Origin: Lingula anatina
Lineage: Eukaryota > Brachiopoda > Lingulata > Lingulida > Lingulidae
Direction of reading: 5' to 3'
DNA: 64,000 bases
Assembly (NCBI RefSeq): GCF_001039355.2
Contig: NW_019775292.1
Span: 20,666-84,665, forward strand
In this document: piece by piece, positions 1 through 12,000 of the stretch
Numbering within the stretch: position 1 is the first letter of the stretch
How the letters are laid out: each line of letters begins with the position of its first letter
Translations under genes and position numbers: made by a program
The notes under the pieces: model-generated
Told to the model about the DNA's origin: nothing
The model's input: only the letters and a program-made list of their open reading frames with translations
Databases searched by the model: none

Positions 1-62
<62 letters not shown>

Positions 63-64
63 GT
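1..64. repeat. (CT)n microsatellite at window edge
   Basis: An almost pure CT dinucleotide tract with a few G interruptions. It reaches the first base, so its true length is unknown. It probably lies in an intron of the minus-strand PH-domain gene. Confidence 0.9.
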
Positions 65-121
65 CTTTCAGTAACATATAAATTCATTGGTGTAATAGAA
101 GCAAATTTCTTTTTCATTACT

Positions 122-295
122 CTGGAGTAGCGCTAACACTTGCCAATTTAGCCAAATGCTAAAACTGACTTAAATTGGCTGAACAAAAAGGGCCTGATTT
201 GACTAATTTTAATCAAATAAGATCCATTTGGATAACAAATTGACAAAAAAGTGGTGATTTGGCTAAGGGGAAAAAAATTGCTAGTGCTACCCCAG
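122..295. mobile_element. Short inverted-repeat element, copy 1 (5-bp target duplication)
   Basis: A 174-bp element with ends CTGGAGTAGCGCTA and (reverse complement of the right end) CTGGGGTAGCACTA. It is flanked by a perfect 5-bp direct repeat TTACT at 117-121 and 296-300. A second copy of the whole sequence lies at 47201-47373 with a different flanking repeat. It has no coding capacity, so it is a miniature inverted-repeat transposable element (MITE). The superfamily is not recognised. Confidence 0.8.
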
Positions 296-406
296 TTACT
301 AAATAAAAATCATTTAGCAAAACAAGTGAAATGAGTAAATTCTTTGCATCAAAAATCCTATCTCTTTCATAAGAGCTTGACCATTAGGCCAATCATGCCA
401 ACACAC

Positions 407-785
407 CTTTAACTCAGAATATCCCCGTACATCTTGGCAATTCTTATCATCATACCAGATGAGCATGCCATCCTGATGAAGAACAAGGAAGTTTTGTTTC
501 CAGGAATCCCATATCACACCCTCTGAAAGGTCAAGAAGAACAAAATTAGTTGTATCTTTTTGGATTATCAAAATATGGTGATTAACATTGAATATAAACT
601 ATTTTAACATAATAGCCACTTTTAACATAGTCATTAAAAAGATGATGATAAATACCACAGTGTTAAAGACAATATCAAATTTAATTCATGTTAAATAAAT
701 ATAAATATATTTAATTAGCTGTGTGCTTATTGTTCAACTCACTGCAGTATCTCTTCATATGTCCCACTTTAAGTTTTGGGCTCAT
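407..785 (-). CDS. PH-domain protein, N-terminal exons (evectin/PLEKHB-like), partial
   Basis: Two exons on the minus strand join in frame. Exon 1 is 785-743: ATG at 785, preceded by a TTCCAG acceptor and followed by a GTGAGT donor, ending in phase 1. Exon 2 is 522-407: acceptor CTTTCAG, donor GTGTGT, ending in phase 0. Together they encode 53 residues. The segment DSWKQNFLVLHQDGMLIWYD looks like strands 2-3 of a pleckstrin homology domain, the phosphoinositide-binding fold, and the W-K-x-N-x-x-x-L-x-x-DG-L-x-YYDD pattern recalls evectins (PLEKHB1/2). The family name is an inference from this short stretch. The rest of the gene lies beyond the left edge; I found no third exon in 1-406. The acceptor before the ATG implies an upstream untranslated exon, and a GTAAGT donor at 1274-1269 is a candidate for its end. 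The gene is divergent from the glucosidase gene, with start codons about 920 bases apart. Confidence 0.55.
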
Positions 786-997
786 ATCTGGAACAAAAAC
801 AAAGCAATTTATTGCATGCATACAAAAACAAACAAAATAATAATAATAATAATAATAAACTAGACCCAGCTCACATACAGTTGTTCTTAACAACATGGCC
901 AAAATTTGTAGTCTCCACAGATCCCTTAAAATCACTGGTGATCCACTGCTTATGTAAAAGTCAAAAATGACGATTAAGTCACAAAGACAGAGAGGTC

Positions 998-1012
998 GGG
1001 GGGGGGGGGGGG
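998..1012. repeat. Run of 15 G residues
   Basis: An uninterrupted G homopolymer between the divergent PH-domain and glucosidase genes. The length is prone to sequencing error, and the tract could form G-quadruplex-type structure. An AAT trinucleotide run also lies nearby at about 836-857. Confidence 0.85.
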
Positions 1013-1707
1013 CATGTTTTTTGACACTCATAAAAAGGCATATAAATACACCATCAAAATCAACATTTTCGATTTTCATTAATCACTATAATAAAGATCT
1101 AGCTGTTAACATTAATGAGTATATTCTATACTGTCTACATTTTCAGTGCAAATAAAAAACATAGCAAGGGCACTGGAATGCTGGAATGATTGATGGATGT
1201 TGATGATGTTGGCTGGAAACTGGCACCCGGTTTCGCAATATATGATAAATAAACATTTCAGTATTGAACTTACTGGATACATAAACAGATTCTTCTCCCC
1301 CACACAGAGGCATGTTGAATAGGCGGTCTTTTGGGGTATTTTAACTCCGTAAAGTACTGTAAATCGGAGCACGAAATCACACAGAAATCTTGTTGACTTG
1401 TTGTTAGGTCAAGCAAACTGATTTTAGCGTATATATGGAAATAGTTTCGTAATTAGATTTGCAAAAGATTTGCTGTGCTCTAGTTTTTTTAGTACAGACT
1501 AATCAAATAAAATCATTTCATGAAATCTCTGTTATTTCAATTTCTAGTTCACGTTGATGATTATTGATTATGCATAAAATCTTGTTGTCGCTGCATGGTA
1601 ATTTTTTTCTCTATGTCTAAAAGGATTGGAGCGAAAGCGAGGCTCTATTTGGAGGGTGGTTGGGGCACCTGTGTTCGAAACTAATTTATTTAGACAAAAA
1701 ATTAAAC

Positions 1708-4700
1708 ATGGCGCTGTCCATGAGGTAAGCTCATATCTGGACCGGCCTTATAAAACTATTCTTTAACTCGTTTCTTTAAGCTAATGACACGATATTACAA
1801 CAATCAGATATTTTTGATGATATGTACTCGTGGCTTAATTTGATATTTTTATTATGAAGAGGTCGATTTAATGGTCGTACACAGAGCTCTTGTGCAGGGT
1901 CTCGGTTTGCTGCACGGAGCGCGACACGTCATAAATCAACAATGAATTAATTTTTGTCGATAAGCGCTAGGTGTGGAATCAAGGTGATGTTTAATGCACC
2001 TTGTTTATTTTAAGACCGTTATTAAAATAATTTGTGGAAACTGATTCACTAAAGACAATATAATTAACATAGGAAGGTTACGTAAAAACGATCTAGACAG
2101 TGATGTGATGGCGGATTTGTGGATTTACAACATCTATTGTTATTTTAATTTGTAAGATCTTTTATCTTAGTTGATGTCCGTAGCTATTATTCCTTTTAAA
2201 TGCCCTTGGTGAGACACTTGAAAAAACCCAAAATGCGTTTTTTAAGGGCAACTTGTATGGTAAAATGTACACTGTATACTGGAGTATGTGTATCTCTAAA
2301 TTTGTATATACAGTTCTTGTAGTCTTTAAGTTTGTAGGGTCATGTTCAGTGATATTTTGGTTGCTAAAATAATAAAATTTGCATATTAAAGAATCAGCTT
2401 TTATTCCAATTATATCAGGGTCTTACTTTGTTGTGTGTTAATCTCCTAATATGGCTTAGTTGTAATGTACCACAGTGTATAACACTTTTCATAATCTGTA
2501 ATTAATTATTAAGAGACATTGATTATTTGGTTGATTATTCATTGAAATTAATTTTGAATTCATGTTGTTATTCAAAAGTATGATTGCTGTGATTGGTGGC
2601 AATCAACCATTCATTTAGCAAAATCCCATTTAATAGAAATGCTTTCAAGTTGCTCAACATCATGAAAATTATTCATAATATTTTGAAATGTTATGTATGT
2701 TTATTTGATTTTTTTTATCAATCATTATTTTTATGACATTTCAGATCCACAGTCTATATACTAAATAAAGTTTTGGTGGTGGGAGTGCTGCTGTCTTATG
2801 TAGCATCTGTGGATAAAAGTAATTTTAAAACATGTGACCAGAGTGGGTTTTGCAAGTAAGTGAAAACTAAACACCTTCATTTCTTCTGACTTCATCTATA
2901 TATGGTTTAAAAATATGGTTATAAAAATATAGGTGAAATGTTTTAACTTATGAGACACATTACATGCCAAATTTGATATTTTTATTGCTCTTGTTATATC
3001 TTTACACTATTATCACCTATTTTATGTGCCTTATCCAGCTTGTATAGAACATACCCAATGGGCTGCATCACATGTCCTATTTTCTACATTTTCTGCATTT
3101 TTTTAGGCGTCAAAGAGCATACAAACCAGACCAGTCACCATATGTAGCTTTACTAGACTCGGTTCAAATAGAACCAACAAAAATGAAGGTGCAATTATTG
3201 AACACGCAGAATCAAGTGAGACTCTTACTGGAAGTTATTGGTCTAGAGAGGAATATGGCTAGAGTTAAAATTAATGAACTAAACCCCATCAAACCTCGTT
3301 ATGAAATACCTGTGGGAGATGTACTGATTGGAGATCCAAAACAAGACAAGTAAGTGTGACTTGTTTATGTTGGAAAAGAATTAAGATTGAATGTTTTGCA
3401 TGGTCATGTTAGATAGTTGAAATACATACAAAACTGATATGATCTTTTAATAGTAACATTAACAGAAGGCTCTCATTAAAATAGTTTCTAATACAGACAT
3501 CATAACCTAACATCATATCAGATATATACTCAATAATCCTGATGAAATTTTAACCATCTAAAAACCCTGCATATGCTATCACAATGAAATGGTGCAATTT
3601 ATTTTTTTTTTATTTTGCATCAACATTTTTTTCAGAATTGAAATAAGCCACAAGGATGGAGGTTCTATAAGCCTAGCATTTCAAAGCAATAAAATTGTCC
3701 TCCAGTCCAAGCCATTCAGGATAGACTTTGTGGCTAGTGAGCACCCTGTTGTCTCCTTAAATGCTAATGGACTGTTGAAATTTGAGCATCTTCGTCTGAA
3801 GACTGTCACCCAGGAAGAAAAGAAAGAGTAAGTTAGACATACAGCTGAGATGATATATATATATTTTTATTTATTTCTTTATTTACACTGCTATGAGCCT
3901 ATGACTATGACAACACTGATTACTCATCATGAGGATATGACTTAGTTATTAAACATCGTCATAATCATAGCATTTCAAGTCTAATGATAAATTTAAAACA
4001 AATGTGTTTATATAAAATGTGTAAGTGGTTGTTCTGTAGTGAATTATCTTCGGAAGCATGCCCCGAAAGTATACTTGGCTTGAAGCATGGTTTAATAGTG
4101 AGTGATTTATTACCACTTATGAGGTCACTCTTGCATAATGAATATTATCAAACACTCAAGATATTCTGATTGGAATATTAGGGTGTTAACATTATATTGG
4201 GCCAAATTCATTATTGATGTGGTTCAAAATTTTGATTAGGCTAAAGTTAACCAGCTATTTGAGAGAAAAAACTTTCAACCTAAAGTGTTCATAACTTTCA
4301 TCGTCTTTCATCATGATAAATGTCATTTATGAATTATGTTTGTGTGAACCATTTTTCATCATCAACTTATGTATGGGAAGTACTATCATGATTTCTCCCA
4401 TACACAATAGTTAGTTTTAAATTTTGTGAAGTTTATGGTATATTTTTTTCTGTGCATCTGTAACAAGCTACTTGGTACACCAAACATTTCTCTTTGTTGG
4501 GTACTAACATTTCCGTGACAGTAATAAGGATTGTCTTAAGTCCTACTACGCAATTCTCTCCTTGCTGTTTACATATTAATTTCCCATAAAAACCAAAAAC
4601 CTGCCCATTAAGATTTCATAAATTAAAAACTAAAGAAGATTAATAAAAGCTTAAAAGGACTAATCAACCGTAGTATTCTTCTGAAAAAAATTAAGAGAGA

Positions 4701-7700
4701 AAGAGAGACATTTGAATGATACAGAAACTAGGGAAAGAACACGACTCGAGCTGTTGTCAACCTAGATTAAACTGTCATCCATTTATACTGAACAAAAATA
4801 TAAACGCACGAAACTAAAATGGTCAGTTGAAATGGATAATCATGAAATATGCCCAGGTTGATGGTTTATTTGTGAACAGATGGATTTGTTTTGATCAATT
4901 ATAGTGGTCTGGTTTCACTTGGCCGCTCCCCATGAGTATACTCAAAGCTTCAGTTTTTACACCCATAAGACTAATGGAGCATGACGGAGTAGAGGTCAAT
5001 CTGCAAGACCAATACACAGACACTCTCTACCGTCTAGGCAATAAAAGGACACACCAAAATGTGAATTTCTGCCACTTGTCAACATGCCACAGATGTCTGG
5101 AACCATGAGGGAGCATGCCATCAGCATGCTCAATGCTGGCTTGTCAGTAACAGAAGTTGCAGCATGCCTGAATGTGCATCATTCCACTGTCAGCCATCTG
5201 GGAACACGCTTCAGAGACACTGGTAGCATTAGGAACCACCCTCATGCACCATGTCGCCCAACAAACACCTGTAGAATGTTCTGGATCAGAGTTTTCAGCC
5301 ATCATGTTCCAGCTCTCGAGAACGTTCACCAACTGCGAGTAGCACTCCAGGAGGAATGGGATAATATCCCTTAGGCCTCTATTGACAACTTAGTGATGTC
5401 CATGCGCTGCTGGTGTACTGCTCTGCACAAATTTAATGGTGTTTGTGAACTCAGGATGTTGACCCCCATGGTGTATTTGATGCCCTAATTCTTGGACTAT
5501 GCATTAAAACTTCCCCTAATGCTATCAAAGTGATGTCTATTTGTCGAAAAAAATATGCTGTTATTTTTGGCTATATACTCTAGTTCCTTATATGAAAATA
5601 AATCTACATATTCTTTCGTGCGTTTATATTTTTGTTCAGTATATATGTAAAATGAAAAGGAGGCTATATCGTTAGATTTTAAAGTTAAATGTTGCACAAT
5701 ATTTGAATGGAGAGGAAAATAGGTTATCCCTTTTCGTGATGAATGCATCTAAATTCTTGTCATTTATTTCATTGGTAAAAAATGGAGAATGCATTTTTAG
5801 ATCAAAATAATATTAGTCAACTGTTGCTATTGTTGTGTTCCAGGATGAACATGTTTTAGAAAAACCAGAAAAGATATGTGATGTGCTATATCTTATTGTG
5901 AATGATATTAATAATTGTATTGTTTGTGTGTGAAGGCTTTTAATGTGTGGATACGCAGGATATAGTGAGTCGGCTTCATCTGCTTTATTTAATTTTTTAC
6001 TCCCTAATGAAAAAGTCCTATAGGATCCTATAAGATCCTATAGGAAATTGGGCCAATTTCCTATAGAATCCTATAGGATCTTATAGGATCCTATAGGACT
6101 TTTTCGTATGGGCTATAATATTTTTGTTTACTTCCTCATTATTTGCTATCTATTGTGAATACCTTACAAGCTTAAAATTTTGAACCTGTGAAAAACCTAT
6201 ATAAATCTATCATCACTTGACTTAGTTTTCAGAAAGTGATCATCTGTCTCATTCTTCTGTCACTTTTGAATTTTTATCTATCTTACACTTAAGTTGTTAG
6301 ATGACAATTATCTTCTTTGATTATTGAATCTAGTTGGTTGAAATCTTTTGGTGACATCTTTTCATGCATGTCTTGTGTATATGATTTATTTCCCTGCACT
6401 TTCCTATAATACCAGTTCATTATGCCTGCTAGTTTGATTTGAGCACTGCACTTCCATGTCTGTATATGTATTGCTGTCTCTAGTAATACAGCCAGTGTTT
6501 TCAGTCTTAGCGGACTGTAGAGCAGTTGGCATCTTTTCCCTATTGTAGGCAGGCAGGCGGCTTCTTAGGCGGCCTATATTCATGGTTTTCCAAACCTTTC
6601 AGAGGAGACGAGAAGCAGGAGGGAGAAAATCAAGAAGGACAGGGTGCTGAAGAAAGACCAGAGGGACAGGTATACAGCAGATATTTTGTCCTAGTGCAGG
6701 TTGATAGATTTTAGGAAAATGATCAGTTTCACTGAAGCTTAGATATGAATGTCTGGGTATTTAATATGAAAACATATGAAAGCACATTGATTGCCAAAGG
6801 TTAGTTTGCGATTAATCAACAGATGGCAGCATTTGTTTTAGCCAAGAAAACCCTGCTCTGATATTCAAGAGAACAAACACAGAATAGGCCCTATCATCGG
6901 CTTAGGTTTTTTTAAAGGAACAGTAATTGAAAGATATGATTGAGTCGTGTAATAAAGGATGAGAATTGATTTTGGGGTGAGACATACATGATGCTTATAG
7001 ATAACATGTTTTAAATATAAATCTTATAAAGAAATAAGTTGAGAACTGAACAGATGAAGTAAAAACGATAGGATGACATATTTTGATAATTCTACCCCTA
7101 TAGGAGCAGGCTGCAGAAGAAGAGAAGGAACCAGAGGCAAAGGAACCAGAAGAACCAGACATGTGGGAGGAGTCCTTCAAGGGCCACTCAGATTCCAAAC
7201 CAAATGGTACAGAACAATTTTGATTTATTTTTCACACTGATATTGAAACTTAGCATTTTATTGTCTAAACAAGAAAATAAAGAGACATATAACGAATAGG
7301 TGAAGTTGTTAGGCAGGGACAAATGTAATTAACCAAATCCACTGTTATACTCATTGATAGATAATGAAAGTTGAAAATATTGCATAATGTGTTCATGAAG
7401 AGAGATTGTTATAAATAACACACAGTGTTTTTTACAAATTGTCCAGCAACTGAAATAATGATTGAAATTAGGAAAGGCCTCTTTTCATTGAACATAATTT
7501 TATTTACAGGACCAACATCGGTGGGTATAGACATTTCCTTCCCAGGCTTCGAGCAAGTGTATGGTATTCCTGAACATGCAGACTCACTGGCTCTTCGGTC
7601 CACAAAGTGAGTGCTTCTCTGTAGGAGAATTACAAAATATTTTATATTTGTCTCTATAGTCACTACAGAGAAGCTAGGCTAAAAAAAAGTATATATATAT

Positions 7701-9047
7701 AAAGCTTTCAGTTTATTAAATGGATGCGTAATTTTCACAGATTGCAGATGATTGTGAAATGATAATTGATAATCCATGTTCTGCACCCTGTTATGTTTGA
7801 CATGAAAGCTTGTGTTATGACAGTATTTTAACTTCATTCATAAACCTAACAAAAGAAAGTTTTTGACAAACTGAATTTATATCTTTTTAAGCATTTTAAT
7901 TGTGGAAAATCATTATCTTTGCAGAGACATGGACCCCTATCGCCTGTACAACTTGGACGTGTTTGAGTACGAGTTGGACTCTCCTGCTGCCCTCTACGGG
8001 GCTGTACCTGTCATGCTGGCACATAAGTAATTTTTAATAATACACTTTCTCACATTGTCTTAACTTTATTGCTTAGAAAGCAAAAATATGAGTGAATTAA
8101 AGACGTTGTTTGAATGTAACAAAGGACAGTTTTCATATGAAAGACCCTCGGATACTTTTGATTCTTTTTTGGATACCAGAAAATAGTTGATTATAACTTT
8201 GTTCCAAATTTGTGCTTTGTCTCAACTATACATAATGTCTGATAATGTTGCTAACTCTTAAATCTTAGTTACCTGTATTCAATATGATTTTGTTATTTTT
8301 TAAAGCGAAAAACAGACTGTTGGAGTATTTTGGCAAAATCCCTCCGAGGCCTGGATAGATATAAGTCACAACCTGGCAGACAAGGTAAACAGTGGTTTCC
8401 AAGACAAACTAACAAATTCTCAATATAATTTTTGTTTAAAAAGGAAATATGTTAGTTTTGTATGTGTTTGTATGCAGAAAACTATTTAAAAGGTTACTCT
8501 AAGTCTTACAGAAAGTAACTATTCTGATAAAGGTAGCTATGAAAAAATTGACTTTGAATTTGTATTTGGTTGTTTGAATATGTTCACAGCAGTTGAAGTG
8601 ATATTTCAGATTTATTATTCATAAATATTTCAGTCTCAATTAAAGATATTAATGATATTAACTTGGACCTTTTTTTAGTAATGAACAGAAGTCTTGGATT
8701 TGTAACTTAAAAAATATTGGTTTTTCCTGATCTGAGGCCAGATCTAGTTGTTAATTGTATGAAACTAGTTTTGAAAGTGGCATACTGGCTTTGTTAGCCA
8801 TCCTAGCTAATGCACTGTGTCACTGTGTTTTCAGTCTGTCCTGTCCAAGGTGGTTGATTTTGTCAAGGGAGGAGACCAGATTCCACAAGTTGATACACAC
8901 TGGTTTTTTGAGAGTGGAATTGTGGACATTTTCATCATGTTGGGCCCTGGTCCTGCAGACGTTTTCAAACAGTATGCAGCATTGACAGGGACAACCCCTT
9001 TGCCCCCTGTAAGTATAGATAATTAGTATAGATAATAAACATAACTA

Positions 9048-9086
<39 letters not shown>

Positions 9087-12000
9087 GTCAGTAAAGTAGG
9101 AATATCCAAGAATTTGAAAAAATTCTTGTTTTATTTTGTAGATACTTTGGAATGATCTGTTGGCATTATAATATGATTTAAAGTAAATTGTTAGAAATCA
9201 TATTTAGTTAAGGTAAATAAATTGATAAAATTTTTATTTAATAATTTTTTATTTTACAGATGTTTGCTCTTGCTTATCATCAGTCCCGGTGGAACTATAA
9301 CGATGAGGAAGATGTTAGCAAGTAAATATGACATTGATTAAACTTTCAACTAGCTTTTCAGTAAACAAAAAAGCCTATTAGTACACAAAAAGACTTATGA
9401 AAAAAAAAGGAGAAAAAAACATAAATAAAAAAAAACAGTCATCTTTTAAATGATTCATGAGCACAGTAACTGCATATGAAAATAATTTTAGTCCTTTTGT
9501 GTTAGAAGTATGTTATTTATTGAATAGAAGTTAATCAGGTTGAAAAGAAGGGAAAAAAACACTATCCAAGAAAGTCCGTCATCCTATTGTTATATATGTA
9601 ATGCCTATTTACATATTTATGTAGATTAAAGAGTCTGTAAATAAATTAATGGTTATAATTTCATTTTTTAAATTTTGGTTTCAGTGTTGATGCAAACTTT
9701 GACAAGCATGATATACCATATGATGTTATTTGGCTGGATATTGAGCACACTGATGGTAAAAGGTAAGTCCACAATATAGAAAAATCAACCATGACTTTTA
9801 ATATTTTTTAAGTTTATTATATCATAAGACACCCTCTTTTAGTTGAGATAATGTTTATACATTTTTTACAAATTCTATTTTTGTCTCTATCTTTTGTTAG
9901 ACATAGAACAAGTAAAAATTTCCTAACCTTTAAGTGCCAGTTAGAGAATGTGAGATTTATTGAACATATGATCAGATTAATGATGATTAAATAGGGATAT
10001 AATTTTGTAACTATATAAATTGATATATATAATATTTCAGATATTTCACCTGGGACAAGTCAAAGTTCCCTAATCCAGAGGAGATGGTCAGAAACATTTC
10101 AGCTAAGGGTAGGAAAATGGTCACCATTGTGGACCCTCATATAAAGAAAGATGACCACTACAAGATTTACAAAGAGTGTAGAGATCTGGGCCACTTCATC
10201 AAGAATAAAGATGGCAATGATTACGATGGCTGGTGTTGGCCTGGTGGGTAGAGCAGACTCCCATCAAATCATAACTGTTACAGACTTTGTTTAAAATTGT
10301 CTTGAATTCTATGAAAAAAGGAACCTAAGTTCTTAGCAGTTATAACTTTTTTCATAGAATTCAAGACAATTTTCAACATAGTCAGTAACAGTTATGATTT
10401 AATATGTCCTCAAAGGTCTGTAACTATTATAACTTATTGTGTGCTCTAGGTAAAGATGGAACATACATTTTGTTATTTAAAACATCTCTTCTCAGGGGGA
10501 AAATTAAGAATATCCACTAGATTTTCAACTTAGGACAGAGGGTAATTTGAGAGCCTTAAATGAAAATTTAGCTTATTTTGTTTTCAAATTATATTTATGT
10601 ATTTATATACAGGCTCCTCCAGTTGGCCAGATTTCACAAAGCCAGCAATCAGACAGTACTGGGCTAGTAAGTTTGCCGTGGAAGAGTATGAAGGCTCCAC
10701 GCTGGACTTGCACACCTGGAATGACATGAATGAGCCCTCTGTCTTCAATGGGCCAGAGATTACCATGCATAAAGATGCCAAGCACGATGGTGGATGGGAA
10801 CACAGGGATGTTCACAATATTTATGGAATGTTTGTGGTAAGGAGTCCGTCCAGACCTGAGGCCTGTTTCACAAACAAAAATATCAAATTGAAAATTTATC
10901 TAAAATATTTTTTTAAAAAATTTATCGCTCAAATTAGGAAAAATTCTTATTCATACACAACTGAGAGTCTATAATGGTGGTTTCCTTGTTGACAGACATG
11001 AAGAGGACAAGAAAAATATTATATATAAAAAAGAATAATCAGGATATGTGTAAATTAATCACCAACACAGCTTAAAAAAAACATCCATATTTTTTTGTTT
11101 CTATTCCCAGCATCAAGCCACAGTGGAGGGGATGGTAGCCAGGACTGGAGGACTGTTACGGCCATTTGTACTGTCCAGGGCCTTCTTTGCTGGGTCCCAG
11201 AGATGGGGTGAAGATTTTTTCTAAAATTCAGGGTTCCATTGGCAGTTGAGATACCGTTACAAAATATTGGAAAGTTAGATTTAAAAAAATAAAGTTTGAG
11301 AGATTCAAAATTTTTTTTATCCTCCTGATATAGCATGGTGTTAGGGTATTTGAAAAATTATAGTTTTAAGTTTGGGATATTTTTTCCATCAGCTTGATCT
11401 TAACTGGGCATTTTCAGGGGCCGTGTGGACGGGTGATAACACTGGAGAATGGGGTCATCTCAAGGTTTCCATGCCCATGATTCTGTCCCTCAGTATCACA
11501 GGGATCACCTTCAGTGGAGCAGATGTGGGAGGGTTCTTCAAGAATCCAGATTCTGAACTCCTCACCAGGTGGTACCAGGTCAGTATTTTAAATATTTATT
11601 TCTTTAGATTATTTTGAGAGTATTTTGGAAGAAGATTTAAGGTTTTAAATAATATAAAACTTGTAAAGAACAATTATGAAATCATTTTTATTTAGAAATG
11701 TTACACAATGCTGGTATGGCTGTTAGGTTTTGGGAGGTGAGAGTTGCAGAGTACCACAGAGTGACTCCCAATTCCAGTCTTTTATTCCATAAATGATTTG
11801 CCTGGGTATGCCATAAAGACTTAATTTTGTAGGAAAAAAATAGGTTTCATTTTAAAAAATGAGATAAGACAAAAAAGGCCTGCCATTGGTTATGTACTTA
11901 CTGACTGACGAAAATTTCACAATATGTCTGAAATTGTTCTTGAATTAGATACTAAATACCAAAAATTAAACATTCAGTTTCAATTCACTGTAATTGGACA

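Noticed and set aside
5144-5332. Minus-strand frame within the Tc1/mariner element
   Set aside because: The opposite strand encodes the recognisable transposase fragment.
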